DNA of 11,405 nt from an uncultured bacterium (GTDB taxonomy: Bacteria > Bacteroidota > Bacteroidia > Bacteroidales > JACABE01), in NCBI GenBank assembly GCA_903911455.1, contig CAIWDQ010000495.1, forward strand, positions 1 through 11,405, written 5' to 3'. Positions 6,257-11,405 of the stretch are shown here, in pieces. Position 1 is the first letter of the stretch; each line of letters begins with the position of its first letter. The notes beneath the pieces were generated by a model. It was not told the origin of the DNA, ran no database searches, and saw nothing but the letters and a program-made list of their open reading frames with translations. A program made the position numbers and the translations under genes.

Positions 6257-7057
6257 ATGGAACAAGAAACAGTTAAAGTTGACGTGCCTGTAATGGCTAA
6301 TCTTTTTGCTCAGGGGAAGAAGCCGGAGTATTTGTTTTGGGTAGGATGTGCTGGTGCTTTTGATGAAAGATATAAGAGAGTTACCAAGGCTTTTGCAAAG
6401 ATATTAACCCATTTAAATATTGATTACGCAGTATTAGGGACTGAAGAATCGTGCACAGGTGATCCTGCCCGTAGAGCAGGTAATGAAATGCTTTTCCAGA
6501 TGCAGGCTTTAGGTAATATTGAGATACTGAATGCTTATGAAGTTAAGAAGATACTTACAATTTGTCCGCATTGTTTTAATGTCTTTAAGAATGAATATCC
6601 TGATTTAGGAGGGAATTATGAAGTGCTACATTATACAACTTTCTTTGATATGCTTATTGCTAATGGTACATTGAAGATTAGCTCTGATATCTTTAAAGAT
6701 AAAAGAATTACTTTCCATGATCCATGTTATTTGGGTAGAAGCAATAACATATATGAAGCTCCAAGGAATATCCTTAATGCAATAGATACTACTAATGTAG
6801 AAATGAAACGCAGCAAAAGCTTTGCATTATGTTGTGGTGCAGGCGGCGCTCAGATGTTTAAAGAAGCCGAAAAAGGCGACAAAGAAGTGTATGTTGAGCG
6901 TACTGAAGATGCTTTAGAAACTAAGCCTGACATTATTGCAACTTCATGCCCTTTCTGCATGACAATGCTTACTGATGGTTTAAAAAGCAAGAACAAAGAA
7001 GAAGAGGTTCAGAACTTTGATTTAATTGAGTTGGTTGCTCAGGCTTTGAATCTATAG
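6257..7057 (+). CDS. CCG-domain Fe-S oxidoreductase subunit (HdrB/HdrD-like)
   Basis: This 266-residue soluble protein has two cysteine-rich CCG-type domains. Domain one: Cys31 (WVGCAGAFDERYK), Cys66 (EESCTGDPARRAGNE) and C103PHC106. Domain two: Cys157 (FHDPCYLGR), C192C193G (ALCCGAGGAQMF) and C231PFC234. In HdrB such motifs bind the unusual non-cubane [4Fe-4S] clusters at the active site. The first domain has SCTG in place of CCG, a form common in FadF/GlpC-like relatives. With no methanogen-type partners nearby, heterodisulfide reduction is unlikely. The likely role is the cytoplasmic electron-accepting subunit of the membrane complex encoded immediately upstream (6-base gap, same operon). 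The electron donor (ETF, lactate-type dehydrogenase or other) cannot be fixed from sequence; the adjacent beta-oxidation operon favours ETF. Confidence 0.87.
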   Translation: MEQETVKVDVPVMANLFAQGKKPEYLFWVGCAGAFDERYKRVTKAFAKILTHLNIDYAVLGTEESCTGDPARRAGNEMLFQMQALGNIEILNAYEVKKILTICPHCFNVFKNEYPDLGGNYEVLHYTTFFDMLIANGTLKISSDIFKDKRITFHDPCYLGRSNNIYEAPRNILNAIDTTNVEMKRSKSFALCCGAGGAQMFKEAEKGDKEVYVERTEDALETKPDIIATSCPFCMTMLTDGLKSKNKEEEVQNFDLIELVAQALNL

Positions 7058-7063
7058 AGGCTT

Positions 7064-7095
7064 TTAGGGGTTTAGGCTATTAGACTATTAGGAAT
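7064..7095 (+). repeat. Four degenerate 8-bp tandem repeats (TTAGGCTA-like)
   Basis: TTAGGGGT, TTAGGCTA, TTAGACTA and TTAGGAAT follow one another with an exact 8-base period, starting 7 bases after the stop of the CCG-domain gene. The first four bases are constant and the rest vary. No clear intrinsic terminator follows this operon, so the repeat occupies the 3' untranslated region. Confidence 0.6.
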
Positions 7096-7178
7096 ACAAA
7101 GAGCTTTCATCATATATTTGGTGGAGGCTTTTATTTTATCTGTTGGGTTTATTTTATTACTTTCGCAATCTATTTTGT

Positions 7179-7194
7179 TACAATTATAATTGTA
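7179..7194. promoter_or_regulatory. Perfect 16-bp AT-rich palindrome upstream of the aldo/keto reductase
   Basis: TACAATTATAATTGTA is its own reverse complement and lies 35 bases upstream of the ATG at 7230. The sequence TATTTTG (7171-7177) directly before it is a partial -7 match. The position suits an operator, but a palindrome of A/T-rich words can occur by chance in this genome. Confidence 0.3.
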
Positions 7195-7229
7195 TTTAAC
7201 CATAGAATATCTTATAAAACTTAAGACAC

Positions 7230-8222
7230 ATGAACTATATTGCATCAAATAAAAGATACGACACAATGAAGTATAATCGTTGCGGTAAGAGTGGTTTGAA
7301 ATTGCCTGCTGTTTCTCTTGGTTTGTGGCATAACTTTGGTAATTTAGATGACTTTGAAAATGGTAGAGCTATCATTCGTAAGGCTTTTGATATTGGTATT
7401 ACTCATTTTGATCTTGCCAATAATTATGGACCACCAGCTGGTTCGGCTGAAACTAACTTTGGTAGAATTCTTAAGGAAGATTTTACTACGCATCGCGATG
7501 AAATGATTATTTCTACTAAAGCCGGTTATGATATGTGGCCTGGTCCTTATGGTAACTTTGGTTCAAAGAAATATCTTGTTGCTAGTCTTGATCAAAGCCT
7601 TAAGCGTATGGGCTTAGATTATGTTGATATCTTTTATCATCATCGTTGGGATAATGACACCCCTCTAGAAGAAACTATGGGTGCACTTGAGCTTATATAC
7701 AAACAAGGTAAAGCACTTTATATCGGCGTTTCTAATTATAAAGGAGAGCAATCGCAACGTGCAATTAACATCCTTAAAGAAAAAGGCATCCCTTTATTAA
7801 TTAATCAGCCTAGTTATTCAATGCTTAACCGTTGGGTTGAAGATGATGGCTTACTTGAAGTTTTGGATACTAATGGTGTTGGGTGTATTTGTTTTTCTCC
7901 GCTTGCTCAAGGACTTTTGACTGATCGTTATTTGCATGGTATTCCTAACGATTCGAGGGCTGCTAAGCCTCATGGCTTCTTAAAAGTTGAGAGGATTACT
8001 CCTGAACTTATGATTAAGATAGAGGCTCTGAATACTATTGCTAATAAGCGTGGTCAAAGCCTGGCACAGATGGTGATTGCTTGGCTACTTAAGGACAATC
8101 GAGTAACATCTGTTCTTATTGGAGCAAGTACAGTAGAACAATTAGAAAATAATGTTGCTTCATTGAACTATCTTTTGTTTAGTGATAAAGAATTACTACA
8201 AATAGAAGATGTAATCAAATAA
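7230..8222 (+). CDS. yghZ: Aldo/keto reductase, YghZ (L-glyceraldehyde 3-phosphate reductase) type
   Basis: The 330-residue TIM-barrel oxidoreductase should reduce aldehydes with NADPH in the cytoplasm. The AKR catalytic tetrad is visible: Asp61 and Tyr66 (HFDLANNYGPP), Lys97 (IISTKAGYD) and His138 (DIFYHHRWD). The cofactor-binding tail IGASTVEQLENN (297-308) is typical. The opening pattern, a short lead then MKYNRCGKSGLKLPAVSLGLWHNFG, and the segment around 131-150 match the YghZ subfamily. That alignment of the N-terminal lead supports ATG 7230 over Met13. It is about 15 residues shorter than E. coli YghZ at the C-terminus. In E. coli this enzyme reduces L-glyceraldehyde 3-phosphate and methylglyoxal; the same substrates are likely but unproven here. 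It stands alone, 172 bases after the Fe-S operon. Confidence 0.9.
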   Translation: MNYIASNKRYDTMKYNRCGKSGLKLPAVSLGLWHNFGNLDDFENGRAIIRKAFDIGITHFDLANNYGPPAGSAETNFGRILKEDFTTHRDEMIISTKAGYDMWPGPYGNFGSKKYLVASLDQSLKRMGLDYVDIFYHHRWDNDTPLEETMGALELIYKQGKALYIGVSNYKGEQSQRAINILKEKGIPLLINQPSYSMLNRWVEDDGLLEVLDTNGVGCICFSPLAQGLLTDRYLHGIPNDSRAAKPHGFLKVERITPELMIKIEALNTIANKRGQSLAQMVIAWLLKDNRVTSVLIGASTVEQLENNVASLNYLLFSDKELLQIEDVIK

Positions 8223-8232
8223 GATATTTCTC

Positions 8233-8277
8233 CACTGATTATCACAGATTAAATACACTGATAAAACACAGATGAAT
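8233..8277 (+). repeat. Degenerate tandem repeat of CACTGAT/CACAGAT units
   Basis: CACTGATTAT (8233), CACAGATTAAATA (8243), CACTGATAAAA (8256) and CACAGATGAAT (8267) lie head to tail with spacings of 10, 13 and 11 bases, alternating CACTGAT and CACAGAT. They begin 10 bases after the aldo/keto reductase stop. Similar CACAGATTA-type repeats are scattered through intergenic DNA of many bacteria. The function is unknown. Confidence 0.6.
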
Positions 8278-8293
8278 TCATATTGATTATTAA

Positions 8294-8375
8294 ATCCTGA
8301 CAGGTTTTTCATCCTGTCAGGTATAAAAAAGCATTCTTATATTCAAACCTGACAGGATGAAAAACCTGTCAGGAT
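8294..8375. repeat. REPIN-like pair of inverted palindromic repeats; probable bidirectional terminator
   Basis: A 29-base unit at 8294-8322 is repeated as its exact reverse complement at 8347-8375, with 24 bases between them. Each unit is itself a hairpin: CCTGACAGG, an 8-base loop (TTTTTCAT or ATGAAAAA), then CCTGTCAGG. This nested arrangement of two REP sequences in opposite orientation is the REPIN architecture known from elements mobilised by RAYT (TnpA-REP) transposases. It sits between two convergent genes (stops at 8222 and 8387), where it can fold as one long stem or two small ones and probably ends transcription from both sides. No transposase is in the window. Confidence 0.8.
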
Positions 8376-8386
8376 GCTCCCATAGA

Positions 8387-10258
8387 TTATTGCCTAACCA
8401 CCTTCTTAGTAATCGTCCTGTCTCCAATTGTAATATTCACAAAATAGATTCCATTTGAGAGGTTGCTTCCATTAAGCTCTATTGTGTGATTACCTGCGTC
8501 AAGTTTACTTTTATTGGTTTCAAATACTTTCTTACCTAATACATTTATAACTTTTAAAGTTACATTATTTGATTCGCTTAAAGCGAAAGAAATAGTTGTA
8601 GAAGAATTAAATGGATTCGGGCTTATTGATACATTATTATTCTGATCTAATTCGCTAATACCTGCATCTGTAGCAATGTATACATTGTCGATATAAATAT
8701 TATTACCATAAGCACTGGTTGCTTTAAAGCGGATTAATACTTTGGATTGACCTGCAACTGTAGCTAAGTTCACTAATTCGTTTCTCCATTGTGAAGATGT
8801 TGGAACAAAAGCATTATTACTTGAAGGTGCTGTTGCTAAAGCAGAACCACTCTTAGTATATAAACTGTTCCATGATGAACCACAGTCAGTAGATACTTGT
8901 ACTTCTAACTGATCATTCTCTGATTGAAATTGACAATGAGCCATTGCAAATGCCATCTTTACTATACTTAAACTTGATAGATTCATTGGTGCACTGTAAA
9001 GATATGCAATGTTGCCAACATCAATACCATAACAAGAAAAAACAACAGACTGCGAACCTGAGCCAAATGCGCTAACGTTGGCTAATTCCCAATTAAATTT
9101 ACTTGGACTGTCAATTATATAGTTAGTAGGAGGGAAGGTTCCTTCAAAATCTTGATTTAAAGGAGTTGTTGTATAATTTGATTCAATAATATATTTTGCT
9201 GTCTTTGTAAAATTCATTCCTGCAAAAGGCATAGTATAAACACTTAACTGATGCAACCCACTTGTTGGAGTAATTGCAGGTAAGGTAACATTAGTAGTTG
9301 TTCCGGGAGCTAAAGTGCCATTCCAAATATATGATTGTACGGCTCCACTATCAACAACATAAATGATTGTAGCTGTATGTAAAGTATCGGTTGTAGAGGT
9401 GTTTTTAAGACTTAATGAAGGTGTAAAAGGATTAGTAGAACATTGAAAAGCCGGTACATTATTCAAGGCTGTTATTGTTGAACTACTCGAAATTGGTAGA
9501 GGTGATAAGTATGCAGCTTGCTTAACGTTTTTAGTTGAATTGTCCTGAATAAAAGCTACAAACGCCATTTTATTTACATCATAAATATATGAAGGTATGG
9601 GTGTTGAAATCAGTATTGAATCTTTATCGCCAACAGTCCAGTTTAACGCAAGAGATTGCCCTGCATCGGTTGGGAACATTTTCCTCATCACATTATAAAA
9701 TACTTTTTCGCCATTCGAGCCAGGCGCTGTTGCAAAGTTAATGCTGTCTTCAGTCATTACGATATAAGCTTTTAATGGACCTGTAAACACTGCGTTAGAA
9801 GTACAATTAATCACACATTTTACATAAACCGAATCCTTGTTCGTAGATAAATTATGAGATAAAGTAAGCGTAAAAGGGGAGGAGACAGCATAGGCATTAT
9901 TTAGTATAGTTTGAGTGAAACCCTGTGGCCCTCCGCTATATATATTGCCATCGCAAAATACATAAGGAATAGTATTGGAAATACCGTAATAGGATGCTCT
10001 GGTTGCAACCTGATTAGGGTTTTGAAGGTTCATAGGGTCGCTGCCGGGGATGTTAATGTGATAACTTATTGAAACAACTTTGGTGTTATTAACTTGCAAT
10101 AACGAATCGTAAGCAGGATTAAGCGATGCACAAACTCCGCTTCCGGATTGTGTAAACTCTTCGCTAAGAACCATTCGCTGGGACTTAGGTGCCTGACTGT
10201 ATATGTTTAAATTTATAATTAGAGATATAAATAGGAGTGTTGTAAATTTTCGTATCAT
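8387..10258 (-). CDS. T9SS-secreted protein: degenerate thioredoxin-like (Omp28-type) domain, MAM-like domain, C-terminal sorting domain
   Basis: The 623-residue protein opens with a signal peptide (1 to about 22, ending NIYSQ). Residues about 28-125 resemble the Omp28-type thioredoxin-like domain of Bacteroidota: EEFTQSGSGVCASLNP, then SISYHINIPGSDPMN, then RASYYGISNTIPY with the expected cis-proline. The first cysteine of the usual CxxC is Ser40, leaving S40-G-V-C43, so disulfide redox activity is doubtful. A middle beta-rich segment spans about 127-360. Residues about 366-530 (DFEGTFPP, FNWELANVSAFGSGSQS, DQLEVQVSTDCGSSW, IYIDNVYI) look like the MAM-like jelly-roll ('choice-of-anchor') domain common in T9SS cargo. 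Residues about 544-623 are a type A T9SS sorting domain (SISPNPFNSSTTISF, LSNGIYFVNI, TKKVVRQ). It should be exported and attached to the cell surface. Ligand or substrate is unknown. The gene is monocistronic. Confidence 0.88.
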   Translation of the reverse strand: MIRKFTTLLFISLIINLNIYSQAPKSQRMVLSEEFTQSGSGVCASLNPAYDSLLQVNNTKVVSISYHINIPGSDPMNLQNPNQVATRASYYGISNTIPYVFCDGNIYSGGPQGFTQTILNNAYAVSSPFTLTLSHNLSTNKDSVYVKCVINCTSNAVFTGPLKAYIVMTEDSINFATAPGSNGEKVFYNVMRKMFPTDAGQSLALNWTVGDKDSILISTPIPSYIYDVNKMAFVAFIQDNSTKNVKQAAYLSPLPISSSSTITALNNVPAFQCSTNPFTPSLSLKNTSTTDTLHTATIIYVVDSGAVQSYIWNGTLAPGTTTNVTLPAITPTSGLHQLSVYTMPFAGMNFTKTAKYIIESNYTTTPLNQDFEGTFPPTNYIIDSPSKFNWELANVSAFGSGSQSVVFSCYGIDVGNIAYLYSAPMNLSSLSIVKMAFAMAHCQFQSENDQLEVQVSTDCGSSWNSLYTKSGSALATAPSSNNAFVPTSSQWRNELVNLATVAGQSKVLIRFKATSAYGNNIYIDNVYIATDAGISELDQNNNVSISPNPFNSSTTISFALSESNNVTLKVINVLGKKVFETNKSKLDAGNHTIELNGSNLSNGIYFVNITIGDRTITKKVVRQ

Positions 10259-10348
10259 AATTAATTATTAAATTAGATTTAAAAGTGTAAAAGTATAAAA
10301 AATTACGATACCTCTTTTAAAACTAATAAAAAATAATAATCTTAAAAC
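10259..10348 (-). promoter_or_regulatory. AT-rich leader/promoter region of the T9SS protein gene
   Basis: The promoter of the gene at 10258 must lie between its ATG and the terminator that ends at about 10349. No full TAnnTTTG is present on the minus strand; TACTTTTA (seven of eight positions) occurs within the 10286-10295 area. No specific site can be assigned. Confidence 0.25.
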
Positions 10349-10380
10349 AAAAAAGTCTTACCAAATAAATGATAAGACTT
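10349..10380 (-). terminator. Intrinsic terminator of the minus-strand gene at the right edge
   Basis: Read on the minus strand, AAGTCTTA (10380-10373) and TAAGACTT (10360-10353) form a perfect 8-bp stem with a 12-base loop. A T-run (10354-10349), G and TTTT follow. It lies 59 bases after the stop of the gene at 10439. The plus-strand side has no T-run, so it is directional. Confidence 0.75.
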
Positions 10381-10393
10381 CTTATAACGTAAT

Positions 10394-10423
10394 TGTAGGG
10401 ACACGCCATGGCGTGTCCCTACA
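10394..10423. repeat. Perfect 30-bp palindrome (REP-like element)
   Basis: TGTAGGGACACGCCA (10394-10408) is followed with no spacer by its exact reverse complement TGGCGTGTCCCTACA (10409-10423). It is GC-rich in an AT-rich gap and lies between the stop of the right-edge gene and its terminator, so it is transcribed in that gene's 3' untranslated region. Its character is that of a mobile short palindromic repeat; no T-run follows directly. Confidence 0.75.
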
Positions 10424-10438
10424 GAATGAATTTGTCGA

Positions 10439-11405
10439 TTATCCCAGATTCAGATTAAAACGTACTGGATTATTAGCACCATTCACGACAGTGATATGAC
10501 GATGTAAACCATAATCGGTAACGTGGAAAGCTGCTGCTGTAAATTTGTTTTCAACACCATCTGCCAAAGGCACACCAATACTATCAATACCACCCGGAGT
10601 TGAAGCCAGATACATCATACCATCACCACCTGTTACTTTTGCTCTTAATTTACTCTGAGCTATCAAAGTACGTTGACCTATATCTTTAGTTTCCAGAGGA
10701 GCCAATCCAATATCCCACTTAGTTTGTTGTTTGCCATGCAACAATTCCATATCATGAAAGCTTTCCTGAATATTATTTTCATTATATGGATATTTATTCA
10801 TAAGTAAGCCTTCGTTTCTATATTCCATTTTCATACTAAGTCTACAGGCAGTATGTAAAGTGTCGTATGTATCTTGTGTAGTATCAATGTCGTCTCTTTG
10901 CAATTCGCGACCTGGATTGATAATTGCATATTCGGCATCTATTTCTGCTTTAATAGCTATCATTTGAGGGTTAGTATCAGCTCCAATATTCAAACTCAAA
11001 ACGTTAAGAGCTGAAATTACTTTATCTTTCGTTCCTCTAAATGGTTTTAAGCCTCTGCTCCAGATAGCCAACATCCTACCGGGATTACTTTTGGCATAAA
11101 CTGCGGATGTGCGGTCGCGCCAATTGTGAGCCAATCCCTCTTCACCTTTTATGGCTTTCAGACGCCGGTTAATTGTCTCGGTTTGCCCTACTTGTACACT
11201 CATTTTATTATACACCTTATCCAATATTTTTTGCGCATCTTCCGAAAGTGGTTTGGAGCGGTTGTACATCAGTATAAAATCAGGGTCGAGGGGTTCAGCA
11301 TCAAGTGCTAATTTTAACCTTCTGGTATGAAAATTACCAAGTAATACTGCTTTTTCGTCAGAATCTTCTGTTTGACTTGAAAATTCATCACTACCGTATT
11401 TTAAA
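10439..11405 (-). CDS. Partial CDS, unrecognised protein (N-terminal part beyond the right edge)
   Basis: The minus-strand frame ends at TAA 10441-10439 and stays open to the window edge, giving about 321 visible codons. The ATG at 11269-11267 is internal: the 45 codons upstream of it (LKYGSDEFSS, then LLGNFHTRRLKLALDAE, then PDFILMYN) are coding-like and in frame, so the true start lies outside. I do not recognise the family. The visible part is mostly hydrophilic with no membrane segment. The first two thirds look helical and charged (EDAQKILDKVYNKM, TETINRRLKAIKGEEG). The C-terminal third is richer in glycine and beta-type residues (KVTGGDGMMYLASTPGGID) and ends DYGLHRHITVVNGANNPVRF, which could be a small beta domain. 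No T9SS sorting domain is present at the C-terminus and no catalytic motif stands out. Confidence 0.75.
   Translation of the reverse strand, partial: LKYGSDEFSSQTEDSDEKAVLLGNFHTRRLKLALDAEPLDPDFILMYNRSKPLSEDAQKILDKVYNKMSVQVGQTETINRRLKAIKGEEGLAHNWRDRTSAVYAKSNPGRMLAIWSRGLKPFRGTKDKVISALNVLSLNIGADTNPQMIAIKAEIDAEYAIINPGRELQRDDIDTTQDTYDTLHTACRLSMKMEYRNEGLLMNKYPYNENNIQESFHDMELLHGKQQTKWDIGLAPLETKDIGQRTLIAQSKLRAKVTGGDGMMYLASTPGGIDSIGVPLADGVENKFTAAAFHVTDYGLHRHITVVNGANNPVRFNLNLG

Noticed and set aside
6257..7057. True methanogen-type heterodisulfide reductase
   Set aside because: No HdrA, hydrogenase or coenzyme M/B genes are present and the partner is a NarI-like membrane protein; CCG domains occur widely in other electron-transfer enzymes.
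7072..7266. Minus-strand open frame of 64 codons in the gap before the aldo/keto reductase
   Set aside because: Overlaps the reductase start and the tandem repeat; residue mix is typical of random AT-rich translation (Asn/Ile/Lys/Tyr).
8294..8375. CRISPR-like repeat-spacer-repeat arrangement
   Set aside because: Only two units, in opposite orientation, each an internal hairpin, with no cas genes nearby; a REPIN-like pair explains it better.
10394..10423. Terminator of the right-edge gene
   Set aside because: No T-run follows the stem on either strand, and a better terminator lies just downstream at 10380-10349.
11126..11311. Plus-strand open frame of 61 codons
   Set aside because: Antisense to the right-edge gene, whose frame continues through this region to the window edge.

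Overview
The window is AT-rich and looks like chromosomal DNA of a member of the Bacteroidota. The evidence is a 623-residue secreted protein with a type IX secretion (T9SS) C-terminal sorting domain, a small secreted protein resembling the C-terminal periplasmic domains of GldM/PorM, A-rich leaders instead of clear Shine-Dalgarno sites, and TAnnTTTG-like promoter motifs. A more precise placement is not possible from the sequence alone.

Layout: a fragment of a minus-strand gene enters at the left edge (1-112). It is followed by a 407-base gene-free stretch rich in hairpins, then the GldM-like secreted protein (520-1230, +). A bidirectional terminator (about 1318-1347) separates it from a three-gene minus-strand operon running from 4767 down to 1370: enoyl-CoA hydratase, 3-hydroxyacyl-CoA dehydrogenase, and an SCP2-type thiolase. 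These are the last three steps of beta-oxidation. Diverging from that operon across a 172-base promoter region is a two-gene plus-strand operon (4940-7057). It encodes a membrane cytochrome b/2x[4Fe-4S] protein and a CCG-domain Fe-S protein. Together they look like a split version of FadF/EMO-type oxidoreductases, which pass electrons from ETF to (mena)quinone. The two divergent operons make sense as one fatty-acid-oxidation module: carbon steps on one side and disposal of acyl-CoA dehydrogenase electrons on the other. Acyl-CoA dehydrogenase and EtfAB themselves are not in the window.

Next come a YghZ-type aldo/keto reductase (7230-8222, +), a 164-base convergent gap carrying a pair of inverted palindromic repeats (REPIN-like), the T9SS cargo protein with a degenerate thioredoxin-like N-terminus (10258-8387, -), another gap with a terminator and a perfect 30-bp palindrome, and an unrecognised protein that runs off the right edge (11405-10439, -).

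The gene content is mostly ordinary metabolism plus T9SS-associated proteins. I see no defence system, CRISPR array, transposase, rRNA or tRNA. The less ordinary signals are the split quinone-reductase module facing a beta-oxidation operon, the orphan GldM-like domain protein, the loss of the CxxC cysteine in the T9SS protein, and the several classes of short palindromic or tandem repeats concentrated in the intergenic gaps.
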